This document shows positions 8,336 to 16,881 of a DNA stretch of 64,000 bases, one piece after another. The position numbers and the translations under genes are program-made. A model generated the notes under the pieces. It saw nothing but the letters and a program-made list of their open reading frames with translations, searched no databases and was not told where the DNA came from. The number at the start of each line of letters is the position of its first letter. Position 1 is the first letter of the stretch. This stretch comes from Bin55 sp963664665 (GTDB lineage: Bacteria > Pseudomonadota > Gammaproteobacteria > Pseudomonadales > Azotimanducaceae): NCBI GenBank assembly GCA_963664665.2, contig CAXXMH010000001.1, positions 62,001 to 126,000 of the forward strand, written 5' to 3'.

Positions 8336-9434
8336 ATGGCCGAAATCACCTCGTTGCGCGAGCAACTAAAGTCGTTTGAGTCTCGTTTTGCACTATTAAA
8401 GGACTCTCTTTGACGTCGATAGCAAAAGCGAAAGACTTGAGGAAGTAGATCGGGAACTCTCTCTCCCGGAGACGTGGGAAAATCAAGAGAAAGTTAAGGA
8501 ACTTTCTCAAGAGCGGTCACGCCTCGACCGAACGGTCGGCAATGTGCTTGAACTCCGTCAAGCGCTCGTGGATGCTTCTGATTACCTAGAGCTTGCTGTG
8601 GAGGAGTCTGACCAAGAAGCGTTGGACGAAATTGCTTCAGACTTCGACGCAACCGAAACGAAACTTGGTGAGCTAGAGTTTCAGCGAATGTTCGATGGCG
8701 AGACCGATTCGAGCAATGCGTTTGTTGACATTCAGTTCGGGGAAGGCGGCACGGAAGCCCAAGACTGGGCGAACATGCTGCTTCGGATGTATATCAAGTG
8801 GTGCGAAAAGAGACAGTTCAGCTATCAGCTTCGCGAAGCAAGCTCTGGAGACATCGCTGGGATTCGTAGTGCGACGCTCTTCGTCGCCGGTGAATTTGCA
8901 TATGGCTGGCTTCGTACGGAGACAGGGATCCATCGACTAGTCCGACACTCGCCGTTTGATTCGGGAAATCGGCGACACACATCATTCGCATCTGTGTACG
9001 TATATGCTGAAATTGATGACACCATTGAAATCGAGATCGATCCGTCGGATGTACGCACCGACACGTATCGTGCGAGTGGCGCGGGTGGACAACACGTGAA
9101 TCGGACCGACTCGGCGGTGCGGCTCACACACTTACCTACGAAAACCGTCGTTCAATGTCAGTCTGAACGATCCCAGCATCAAAACCGCGATCAGGCATGG
9201 AAACAATTGCGAGCGCGACTATACGACTTGGCGATTCAAGAACGCGATGCTGCGAGGCAGGAACTAGAGTCTGCCAAAGCGAATATTGGTTTTGGTAGTC
9301 AAATCCGCTCTTACGTGCTTGATCAATCCCGCGTTAAGGATTTACGAACTAACATAGAAATCGCTGACCCAACGCGCGTGTTAAACGGCGATCTGGACGA
9401 ATTCATGACCGCAAACCTAAAGGCTGACGTTTGA
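8336..9434 (+). CDS. prfB: Peptide chain release factor 2, programmed +1 frameshift
   Basis: RF2 reads UAA/UGA stops and triggers peptide release. The gene is in two frames. ATG at 8336 opens 25 codons ending in an in-frame TGA at 8411-8413; skipping one base there joins the second frame (GAC at 8412), giving 365 residues, the same length as E. coli RF2. In the joined numbering the codon-recognition tripeptide SPF falls at 205-207 and the catalytic GGQ at 250-252, identical to E. coli, and residue 246 is Ala, as in most bacteria. A prediction that ignores the frameshift would begin at about 8544 and lose the N-terminal domain. lysS overlaps its stop by 4 bases. Confidence 0.95.
8398..8414 (+). 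promoter_or_regulatory. prfB autoregulatory +1 frameshift site
   Basis: CTT TGA C at 8408-8414 is the classic slippery site: the ribosome pauses at TGA when RF2 is scarce and slips from CUU to UUU. An internal Shine-Dalgarno-like AAAGGA at 8398-8403 lies four bases before CTT, close to the three-base spacing of the E. coli element. The frames before and after encode matching RF2 N-terminal sequence, so this is a recoding site and not a mutation. Confidence 0.92.
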
Positions 9435-10912
9435 GCGAAGAACGTAACGAATTTGAGGTTCGACGACAGAAACTAACGAATCTGCGCGATGGCGGTTTCG
9501 ACTATCCGAATCAATACAAGCCGACACATCACGCGGCAAGCCTTCGTGCTGAATACGACGACCTCAGCAAGGAGGATCTTGCGGAACGGGAGATTCGAGC
9601 CTCGATCGCAGGTCGAATCGTGCTACGTCGCGACATGGGCAAGGCGAGTTTCGCAACGCTCTATGACAACGGTGAACGCATTCAGATTTATGTTCGCTCC
9701 GATGGTATTGGCGAAGATGCTTACGACGAATTCAAGCATCTAACGGATGTGGGGGATATTGTCGCTGTCGAAGGTTCTGTGATGAAGACGAATCGAGGCG
9801 AACTCACCGTTGAAGCACAGGAACTGCATTTGCTCGTGAAATCACTACAGCCACTGCCGGAGAAGTACCACGGTATAGCCGATCAGGAATTCAAGTACCG
9901 ACGACGCTACGTTGACTTGATCGTTGATCAGGATTCACGGCGTGTATTCCAAGTACGCAGCGAAGTATTAGCGTCGATTCGACGGTTCTTCCACGCTCGT
10001 GACTATTGGGAAGTTGAAACCCCGATGCTCCACCCAATGCCGGGTGGTGCTAGTGCAAAACCATTCGTGACGCACCACAATGCCCTATCACGCGACCTTT
10101 ACCTCCGCATCGCACCCGAACTTTACCTCAAACGGCTTGTTGTCGGCGGGGTAGAACGAGTATTCGAGATTAATCGCAATTTTCGGAACGAGGGACTATC
10201 GACGCGTCACAGTCCGGAATTCACCATGCTTGAGTTTTACGAAAGTTATGCGACCTTTGAGGACTTGATGATTCTCACTGACGAGTTAATGCGGCAGATC
10301 GTGAATGACACGACAGGTGCGAGCCAAGTGAAATTTGGCGACCTCGACCTCGATTTCGACCAGCCTGCGCGTCAAATCACAATGCTGAACGTCGTCGCGG
10401 ATGAACTCGGCGAGGATCCGGATTCGTTGCGCGATAGAAGTCATGCTAGAAAACTCGCAGACGGTTTAGAGGTTCATGTAGCCGAAAGCATGGACGCTGG
10501 CGCGATCTTGAATGAACTGTTCGAGTCACGCGTGGAGTCAAAACTCCAAAATCCAACGTTCGTGACTCAGTATCCAGCCTCTATTTCGCCGCTTGCAATG
10601 AGGAACAAGGAAGACCCGGATTTCACTGATCGATTCGAGTATTTCATTGCCGGTCGAGAGATTGCAAATGGCTTTTCGGAACTCAATGACCCGGATGATC
10701 AACGTTCACGTTTCGAGCATCAAGCATCGCTTCGGAGCTCAGGTGATGAAGAAGCAATGAGTGTCGACGAGGACTTCTTGACGGCACTTGAATATGGCAT
10801 GCCGCCGACCGCCGGCGAGGGTATTGGAATCGATCGACTAGTAATGCTCCTTACCGACAAGCACTCGATTCGAGACGTAATGCTGTTCCCACAGTTGCGA
10901 GATCGAGAATAG
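9431..10912 (+). CDS. lysS: Lysyl-tRNA synthetase (class II)
   Basis: A 493-residue class II lysyl-tRNA synthetase. N-terminal OB anticodon-binding domain (about residues 55-145), then the catalytic core: motif 1 region near residues 175-195, motif 2 with RNEGLSTRHSPEFTMLEFYE (about 253-272) and motif 3 GIGIDRLVMLL near the C-terminus. The TTG start at 9431 overlaps the prfB stop (..TTTGA), the same coupling as the prfB-lysS pair of other gammaproteobacteria. ung follows after 5 bp, implying one transcript. Confidence 0.97.
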   Translation: MSEERNEFEVRRQKLTNLRDGGFDYPNQYKPTHHAASLRAEYDDLSKEDLAEREIRASIAGRIVLRRDMGKASFATLYDNGERIQIYVRSDGIGEDAYDEFKHLTDVGDIVAVEGSVMKTNRGELTVEAQELHLLVKSLQPLPEKYHGIADQEFKYRRRYVDLIVDQDSRRVFQVRSEVLASIRRFFHARDYWEVETPMLHPMPGGASAKPFVTHHNALSRDLYLRIAPELYLKRLVVGGVERVFEINRNFRNEGLSTRHSPEFTMLEFYESYATFEDLMILTDELMRQIVNDTTGASQVKFGDLDLDFDQPARQITMLNVVADELGEDPDSLRDRSHARKLADGLEVHVAESMDAGAILNELFESRVESKLQNPTFVTQYPASISPLAMRNKEDPDFTDRFEYFIAGREIANGFSELNDPDDQRSRFEHQASLRSSGDEEAMSVDEDFLTALEYGMPPTAGEGIGIDRLVMLLTDKHSIRDVMLFPQLRDRE

Positions 10913-10917
10913 CGATC

Positions 10918-11631
10918 GTGAGCGCAGTGGACCGAGTCGTCTTGCATGACTCATGGAAAGAAGCGCTGCGAAGTGAATTTGAGTCCGACTACATGGCTCA
11001 GTTACGCGAATTCCTACTAGACGAACGAAGCGCTGGAAAACGCGTCTTCCCGCCTTCGAAACTGATTTTCAATGCGCTTGATAGTTGCCCGTTACCGAAT
11101 GTCAAAGTCGTGATCATTGGGCAAGATCCGTACATATTTTCGGGTCAGGCGCACGGATTGTGCTTCAGCGTGCCGCCTGGCGTTAAGCAGCCGCCTTCGT
11201 TGATGAATATCTTCAAGGAAGTGACCGATGACCTGCGAGAAAACACGAGTTCAGGCGAGACGTTCGCCCCGTCGAGCGGCAGCCTGCTCGGATGGACGGC
11301 GCAGGGTGTGTTGTTGCTCAACGCCACGCTCACGGTATTAGAGGGCGCGAGTGGATCACATCAGAATCAGGGATGGGAACGGTTTACCGACCGGGTTGTC
11401 GAGATCGTGAATGAGCAATGCGAGCATGTCGTGTTCTTGCTTTGGGGTGCGTACGCCAAGGCCAAAGGCGAACGAGTTTCACGTGATCAACACTGTGTTC
11501 TAACAGCTGCGCATCCGTCCCCTCTTGCCGCACATAACGGCTTTTTCGGGTGCCGTCATTTCACCCGTGCGAATAACTACCTGCGCGACCACGGCATTGA
11601 AGAGATCGATTGGCGTCGTACCGACGCATAA
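10918..11631 (+). CDS. ung: Uracil-DNA glycosylase, family 1
   Basis: A 237-residue uracil-DNA N-glycosylase that removes uracil from DNA. Family 1 motifs: GQDPY at residues 69-73 with catalytic Asp70, LLLNATLTV near 130, and the HPSPLAAHNGFFG DNA-intercalation loop near 198. The residue after GQDPY, nearly always His in family 1, is Ile here, followed by FSGQAHG in place of GPGQAHG. Start GTG at 10918, 5 bp after lysS. Function is very likely intact because all other catalytic-site residues are present. Confidence 0.95.
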   Translation: MSAVDRVVLHDSWKEALRSEFESDYMAQLREFLLDERSAGKRVFPPSKLIFNALDSCPLPNVKVVIIGQDPYIFSGQAHGLCFSVPPGVKQPPSLMNIFKEVTDDLRENTSSGETFAPSSGSLLGWTAQGVLLLNATLTVLEGASGSHQNQGWERFTDRVVEIVNEQCEHVVFLLWGAYAKAKGERVSRDQHCVLTAAHPSPLAAHNGFFGCRHFTRANNYLRDHGIEEIDWRRTDA

Positions 11632-11753
11632 CCGACCTTAGAACTCGCAAAAGTCTGTGGCGATTTGCTCTACAATTCGTCACTAACCCAAGCTAACAAT
11701 ACGGCTTGACGAGGCTTCGGCGAGAGTCCGTAAACCTAACGCAGCCTTGATTC

Positions 11754-12977
11754 ATGGAAGAAGCAAACCAAGCCAAACGCCCGGATAGAGTCCTATCAGG
11801 AATGCGACCCACCGGCTACATGCACTTGGGGAACTACCACGGTGCCCTAAAAAATTGGGTGGATTTACAGTCTCAATATGACTGTTACTTCTTTGTCGCC
11901 GACTGGCATGCGCTCACTACGGCCTACGACGAAACTCACACGATCGAGGAATACTCACGTGAAATGGTCGTTGACTGGCTTGGTGCGGGTCTGTCACCGG
12001 AACATTGCACCATCTTTGTGCAAAGCAGAGTTCCAGAGCATGCCGAACTGCATCTGTTCTTGTCCATGATCACGCCTCTGCCATGGGTAGAGCGTGTGCC
12101 AACATACAAGGACACGATTGATGCCTTGCAAGAGAAGGATCTGGCGACATATGGGTTCTTAGGCTATCCAGTACTTCAAGCAGCCGACATCCTCATTTAC
12201 CGTGCCGAGAGGGTACCCGTTGGCATGGATCAATCTGCACATGTGGAAATGAGTCGCGAAATCGCGCGGCGATTCAACGAGATCTACGGTCGCGGCACTG
12301 ATTTCGAGACAAGCGTCATGGCTCTCCTCGAGGATCACGGACAAGCGTTCAAAGATGATTTTCTCGCTTGCCATCGGGGTTTCCGAGAAGGCGGAAGTCA
12401 GGAGGCATTGCAAGAGGGATTGACGCTGGTGGCGTCGAGTACCTCGCTAACGCGTCGCCAAGCAGAGGTGCTTGAAGGTTACCTGCGGGGTACGGGGAGG
12501 GTGATTCTGCCTGAACCACGCACACTTGCGACGGAGACTCCACTCGTCGTTGGGCTTGACGGTCGGAAAATGTCAAAGTCGTACGGAAATACGATTCAGC
12601 TTCGAGATGACCCGGAAGTCATCGAACAGAAAATCAGCCGGATGCAAACCGATCCTGCACGGGTTCGATTAAAGGATCCAGGTGATCCCGCAAAGTGTCC
12701 GGTATACACCTGGCACGAGATATACCTCGATGAAGCACAGCGCGAGTGGGCTGCGAACGGTTGTCGTACGGCTTCGATCGGTTGTCGAGAGTGTAAACAG
12801 CCGCTCATCGACGTCATAAACGAAGAGCAGACACTATTTCGTGAACGTGCGGCGCCATTTGCGAATTCGCCCGAAAAAGTACGACAGATCCTAGAGGACG
12901 GTTCGGAAAAAGCTCGTGTCATCGCGAAGGAAACCATGACCGAGGTGCGATCAGCAATAGGTATCGCGAATGCGTGA
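11754..12977 (+). CDS. trpS: Tryptophanyl-tRNA synthetase, long form
   Basis: A class I aminoacyl-tRNA synthetase of 407 residues. The HIGH-type signature is HLGN (residues 24-27) and KMSKS is at 272-276. Between the VPVGMDQ ATP/Trp-binding segment (154-160) and KMSKS there is an insertion of about 60 residues (roughly 190-253) compared with the ~334-residue E. coli enzyme. Longer TrpS forms of this kind are known in Pseudomonas-like bacteria. A 122-bp leader separates it from ung. The 3' end overlaps scpA by 8 bp, placing it at the head of the trpS-scpA-scpB-rluB group. Confidence 0.96.
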   Translation: MEEANQAKRPDRVLSGMRPTGYMHLGNYHGALKNWVDLQSQYDCYFFVADWHALTTAYDETHTIEEYSREMVVDWLGAGLSPEHCTIFVQSRVPEHAELHLFLSMITPLPWVERVPTYKDTIDALQEKDLATYGFLGYPVLQAADILIYRAERVPVGMDQSAHVEMSREIARRFNEIYGRGTDFETSVMALLEDHGQAFKDDFLACHRGFREGGSQEALQEGLTLVASSTSLTRRQAEVLEGYLRGTGRVILPEPRTLATETPLVVGLDGRKMSKSYGNTIQLRDDPEVIEQKISRMQTDPARVRLKDPGDPAKCPVYTWHEIYLDEAQREWAANGCRTASIGCRECKQPLIDVINEEQTLFRERAAPFANSPEKVRQILEDGSEKARVIAKETMTEVRSAIGIANA

Positions 12978-13818
12978 TGACTTGGTAGACGGCTCGACGA
13001 GTGATCTTTCGTTGGAACCGATCAACGGGGCTCCAATTCACGCCCGCATCGGCGATAAGGGTTTAGAGGAACTGCCGAAAGACCTGCACATTCCTCCGGA
13101 TGCCATGATCGTAATGCTTGAGTCCTTTGAAGGTCCATTGGATCTCCTGCTCTATCTGATTCGGAAACACAACTTCGACATCCTTGAAGTCCGTTTGGCT
13201 GACGTCGCTGAGCAATACATGCAGTACATCGATCTCATGTCGACGCTTCGCTTGCAGATGGCCGGGGAATACTTGGTTATCGCGGCGACATTGATGGTGA
13301 TCAAGTCTCGAGCATTACTGCCTCAGCTAGAGAGCGACGATGACGACGATGCAAACCCGGAAGCTGAACTTCGTCGTAGACTGCAGGAGTACGAGCGATT
13401 AAAGAGCGCGTCCGAGCGACTGGACGCATTGCCTCGAGTCGATCGTGAAGTTCATGTGGTGCAGGCGACTCTGGCAGAACCTTACGCGCGTGAAGTACAA
13501 CCAGATATCGAACTCCAGGAACTGATGCTCGCGTTCGCGGATGTCGTTCAGCGTTCGAAGCTGTATCAACGGCACAGCGTTACACGCACCACAATCTCCG
13601 TGCGCGAACGCATGACCGAGATCATCGATAAATTACAGGAATCGCGAGACTCCGTCGCGTTTGAAGCACTGTTTGACGTACATGAAGGTAAGGTATCCCT
13701 GATCGCATCGTTGCTAGCTCTCCTCGAGCTCATGAGGGGTAGCTTGGTACGCGTGATGCAGGACCAACCTTTCGCGCCAATATTCGTGAACTTAGCTGAG
13801 CCGGCAGACGTTGTCTGA
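12970..13818 (+). CDS. scpA: Segregation and condensation protein A
   Basis: A 282-residue kleisin subunit of the Smc-ScpAB condensin complex. The family signature FEGPLDLLLYLIRKHNFDIL begins near residue 53, followed by the LADVAEQYMQYI helix and an acidic linker (ESDDDDDANPEAE, about 118-130). The N-terminal ~45 residues before the signature are extra and poorly conserved. It overlaps both trpS (8 bp) and, if scpB uses its earlier TTG, scpB. Confidence 0.95.
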   Translation: MRDDLVDGSTSDLSLEPINGAPIHARIGDKGLEELPKDLHIPPDAMIVMLESFEGPLDLLLYLIRKHNFDILEVRLADVAEQYMQYIDLMSTLRLQMAGEYLVIAATLMVIKSRALLPQLESDDDDDANPEAELRRRLQEYERLKSASERLDALPRVDREVHVVQATLAEPYAREVQPDIELQELMLAFADVVQRSKLYQRHSVTRTTISVRERMTEIIDKLQESRDSVAFEALFDVHEGKVSLIASLLALLELMRGSLVRVMQDQPFAPIFVNLAEPADVV

Positions 13819-13819
13819 T

Positions 13820-14407
13820 ATGACCGTCGCTGACATAAAGCGCATCGTTGAAGCGTTGCTCTTCGCTGCGGAGGAACCTTTAAACGTCGCAGCGCTAATG
13901 AGTGTGTTTGAGCAGGAGTACGACGACCCTCGTCCGTTTCGGGAACTCCTTCTTTCGGCATTAGAGGAGCTTGACGAGGACTGTGAACAACGTGGAATTG
14001 AGCTAGTTCAAGTCGCGTCAGGATTTCGACTTCAAGTAGATGCGACGCACAGCGAGTGGGTTCACAAGCTATGGAAGCGAAATCCGCCACGATATTCGCG
14101 TGCTCTGCTTGAGACACTGGCGATGATCGCCTATCAGCAACCCATCACACGCGGGGAGATCGACGACGTACGCGGTGTCACAACCAGCGGGAACATTCTG
14201 CGACGACTGCAGGAGAGAGGTTGGATCCGCGAATTGGGACGCAAGCAAGTTCCTGGTCTGCCAATTCTTTACGGTACGACGCGTGCGTTTCTAGATTACT
14301 TCAACCTACGCTCGATCGGTGATTTGCCACCGTTGGTGGACGGTGAGTCACTACGCGTGAAAGAAGAGCAGGTGGAACCACCTCGAATCGTGGCAAATGA
14401 AGGCTAG
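13820..14407 (+). CDS. scpB: Segregation and condensation protein B
   Basis: A winged-helix dimer that binds the ScpA kleisin. The pattern IKRIVEALLFAAEEPLNVAAL at the start and LLETLAMIAYQQPITRGEIDDVRGV in the middle are standard for ScpB. I chose ATG at 13820, one base after the scpA stop (13816-13818); an in-frame TTG at 13811 would add three residues and overlap scpA. The length of about 195 residues is typical. rluB follows after 45 bp. Confidence 0.94.
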   Translation: MTVADIKRIVEALLFAAEEPLNVAALMSVFEQEYDDPRPFRELLLSALEELDEDCEQRGIELVQVASGFRLQVDATHSEWVHKLWKRNPPRYSRALLETLAMIAYQQPITRGEIDDVRGVTTSGNILRRLQERGWIRELGRKQVPGLPILYGTTRAFLDYFNLRSIGDLPPLVDGESLRVKEEQVEPPRIVANEG

Positions 14408-14452
14408 CACGCGCTAACCTTCTAAACTGAATTCACGAGTATCTGAGGTCCT

Positions 14453-15313
14453 ATGGCTCGAGCCAATGTCGAGGCGAAGCCTTCGACGGTAAAACTGCAA
14501 AAGGCGCTTGCCGATGCTGGCTTAGGATCACGCCGAACGATCGAGAAGTGGATCGTCGCGGGTCGAATTAAGGTCGACGGCGAACTAGCGACCCTAGGCG
14601 ACCGAGTTTCAGTAGCACAACGTGTAGAAGTAGACGGCAAGGTAGTTTCTCGTCACGTCAATTCGGGTCCCCGCATCCTTCTCATGAATAAAGCAGCTGG
14701 GGTTGAGGTTACTCGTAAATCTGTTACGGATCGTCGTACGGTGTTCGCTCAATTACCAGATCTCAGGTCAGGACGTTGGATTTCAGTAGGCCGACTTGAC
14801 GTTGGAACAACCGGCTTGTTGTTATTTACGAATCAAGGTGAGCTAGCACATAAGCTCATGCATCCGAGTACGAATCTCGATCGTGAATATGCAGTCCGCG
14901 TCCGATCCCTTTTGAATGACGCGATGGTGGAGAGACTTAAGCGAGGCGTTGAGATCAACGGTGTCACCTGTCGCTTTACGGACATTCAGTACTACGATGG
15001 TCGTGGCAGTAATCATTGGTACCACGTGTGCCTCATGGAAGGCCGTAATCGCGAGGTCCGTTTACTCTTCGAAAGTCAGAACATCCTTGTTTCGCGCCTG
15101 AAACGCGTACGTTTCGGGCCATTTATCGCCCCTAGTTTCGTTCCAGCGGGTCGGGTCGTCGAAGTTCATACGGATGAAGTGAACGCGGTTTGTGCAATGC
15201 TTGGTTTGTCCCTACGTGCTCGAAGTCGAGGAGATACAAAACCGACCAAAGCAAATCGATCGGTACTTATTCCTTATCCTAATCTCACACTACCGCGTTG
15301 GTACCGAGATTAA
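14453..15313 (+). CDS. rluB: 23S rRNA pseudouridine synthase (RluB type)
   Basis: A 286-residue pseudouridine synthase of the RsuA/RluB/E/F family. N-terminal S4 RNA-binding domain (LQKALADAGLGSRRTIEKWI from residue 15), then the catalytic motif GRLDVGTTGLLLFT with the nucleophilic Asp116. The position after scpB in the trpS-scpAB-rluB group supports RluB (U2605 of 23S rRNA in E. coli numbering) over RluE or RluF. The C-terminal tail is short and basic. It converges with the yciK-like gene, only 8 bp separating the stops. Confidence 0.93.
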   Translation: MARANVEAKPSTVKLQKALADAGLGSRRTIEKWIVAGRIKVDGELATLGDRVSVAQRVEVDGKVVSRHVNSGPRILLMNKAAGVEVTRKSVTDRRTVFAQLPDLRSGRWISVGRLDVGTTGLLLFTNQGELAHKLMHPSTNLDREYAVRVRSLLNDAMVERLKRGVEINGVTCRFTDIQYYDGRGSNHWYHVCLMEGRNREVRLLFESQNILVSRLKRVRFGPFIAPSFVPAGRVVEVHTDEVNAVCAMLGLSLRARSRGDTKPTKANRSVLIPYPNLTLPRWYRD

Positions 15314-15321
15314 CGACCTCG

Positions 15322-16074
15322 TTACGGTCCAGCCCACGAAGGTGCATCAAAACGCTCACCATTCACGCCACTTGAGTCGGGTCCCATTAGATAGAGATAG
15401 AGATCCATGTGATCGTGCGGCGTCGGGAGAGTCATCGGATCTTCGGCGGGGTACGCTCTCGCGCGCATAGTGGTACGCGTCCCACCTGGATTGAGCGAAT
15501 TAACTCGGATATTGGTGCCGCTAACCTCATCCGCTAGGACTTCCATCATGCCTTCCGTCGCAAATTTCGACACGGCGTACGCACCCCAGTAAGCGCGCCC
15601 CGTTCGTCCGACACCGGATGACGTAAATATCACGGACGCGTCTGTTGAACGGTCAAGGGACGGCATCAACGCCTTGGTGAGTAAGAAAGCTGCAGTCACG
15701 TTTACATGCATCACGGTTTCCCATTCATTCGCTGGGTAATGGGCGAGTGGGACTTTGGATCCTAGTAGTGATGCGTTGTGAAGGATGCCGTCCAATTGCT
15801 CGATTGAATCCCGTAGCGATTCCGTGAGTGTTTCCTCAGATTGAGCGTGTAGTTTCGCTAGATCAAATGGAATGATCAGCGGCGAAGTTTCCGTAGAGGT
15901 TGTGATCTCATCGTTAACGGCTTCGAGTTTCTTGCGGTCGCGACCAAGGAGAAGCACTTGTGCACCGTGTTGTGCATAGGTAACCGCCGCGACACGACCG
16001 ATACCGTCGCTCGCGCCCGTTATGAGGATGGTCCGTCCAGATAGAAGGTTTTTTGGCGGTTTGTAATTAGCCAA
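15322..16074 (-). CDS. yciK: YciK-like short-chain dehydrogenase
   Basis: A short-chain dehydrogenase closely following E. coli YciK: Rossmann GASDGIG, DGILHNASLLG, the YWGAYAVSKFATEGMMEVLADE catalytic block (Tyr/Lys) and NPGGTRTTMRARAYP near the end. I place the start at TTG 16074 (ANYKPPKNLL..), which gives 250 residues like YciK (252) and overlaps the ubiG stop by 8 bp. Longer starts at 16113 or 16275 would add sequence not found in the family. In Pseudomonas the order is ubiG-mupP-yciK; here mupP is missing. The physiological substrate of YciK is not established. Confidence 0.88.
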   Translation of the reverse strand: MANYKPPKNLLSGRTILITGASDGIGRVAAVTYAQHGAQVLLLGRDRKKLEAVNDEITTSTETSPLIIPFDLAKLHAQSEETLTESLRDSIEQLDGILHNASLLGSKVPLAHYPANEWETVMHVNVTAAFLLTKALMPSLDRSTDASVIFTSSGVGRTGRAYWGAYAVSKFATEGMMEVLADEVSGTNIRVNSLNPGGTRTTMRARAYPAEDPMTLPTPHDHMDLYLYLMGPDSSGVNGERFDAPSWAGP

Positions 16075-16792
16075 TAGGTTTTTCAGCGTGTAGTAAGTAA
16101 TTGACGTCGACATCGTCACAGAGTGTGGCGAATCGAGTAAAAGGGTTGTAACGATACCCTTGGATTTTCTTGACGTTGAGCCCTGCATCGCGCGAAGCCT
16201 GCGCCAGCTCGGAAGGTCGAATGAACTTTTCGTAATCGTGTGTACCACGCGGAAGCACATTGAGAACGTATTCACCAGCTACGATCATGAGCGCATAGGC
16301 TTTGGGGTGACGATTGATCGTCGAGAAAAACAGATTCGCTCCGGGTTGTGCAAGGTCTGCGAGTGCCGCAACGGTGATCCTGTAATCGGGTACGTGCTCA
16401 AGCATCTCCAAAGCCGCGACGACATGAAACGACTCCGAATGCGCAGTCACGTAGGTTTCAGCAGTCGCGATTTCGTATTGAGGGAAATCCGTTAAGCCTG
16501 CTTCGACCGCATGGATTTTCGCCACGGTCAACGGTCCTCGTGCGGGGTCAATACCTACGATCCTAGCGCCTAAATGAGCGAGACTCTCTGAGAATATGCC
16601 TCCTCCGCACCCCACTTCGATGATGTCTCGTGCACGAACTTCGGTCCGGTCCATGATGAACTTCAGGCGTACTTCGTTAATATCGTGAAGTGGCTTGAAT
16701 TCACCATCCTTGTCCCACCATCGATGCGCGAGAGACTCGAACTTCTCGACTTCCGCATGATCGACATTACTATCAGGAACGGGATCAGACAT
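16067..16792 (-). CDS. ubiG: Ubiquinone biosynthesis O-methyltransferase
   Basis: A 241-residue SAM-dependent methyltransferase performing both O-methylations of ubiquinone synthesis. The UbiG N-terminal signature (RWWDKDGEFKPLHDINEVRL, residues 23-42) and the SAM-binding IIEVGCGGGIFSESLAHLGA (from about 58) are present. It is the upstream gene of a pair with the YciK-like SDR and diverges from the carboxylesterase gene at 16882. Confidence 0.96.
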   Translation of the reverse strand: MSDPVPDSNVDHAEVEKFESLAHRWWDKDGEFKPLHDINEVRLKFIMDRTEVRARDIIEVGCGGGIFSESLAHLGARIVGIDPARGPLTVAKIHAVEAGLTDFPQYEIATAETYVTAHSESFHVVAALEMLEHVPDYRITVAALADLAQPGANLFFSTINRHPKAYALMIVAGEYVLNVLPRGTHDYEKFIRPSELAQASRDAGLNVKKIQGYRYNPFTRFATLCDDVDVNYLLHAEKPIG

Positions 16793-16881
16793 GTAGATTC
16801 ACAGTCAAACGTGGGTGAGCAAAATGATAGAGACGCCTTCTCAAAATAGCATTGGTTGAAGGGCGTTTAAGGAGCAGTATT

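Noticed and set aside
8336..8413. prfB as a pseudogene because of its in-frame TGA
   Set aside because: The TGA lies in the conserved CTTTGAC slippery site with an upstream AAAGGA, and the joined protein is colinear with E. coli RF2.
16075..16275. Longer N-terminus for the YciK-like SDR
   Set aside because: It would lie entirely within ubiG, and the YciK family begins at the residues encoded just after 16074.
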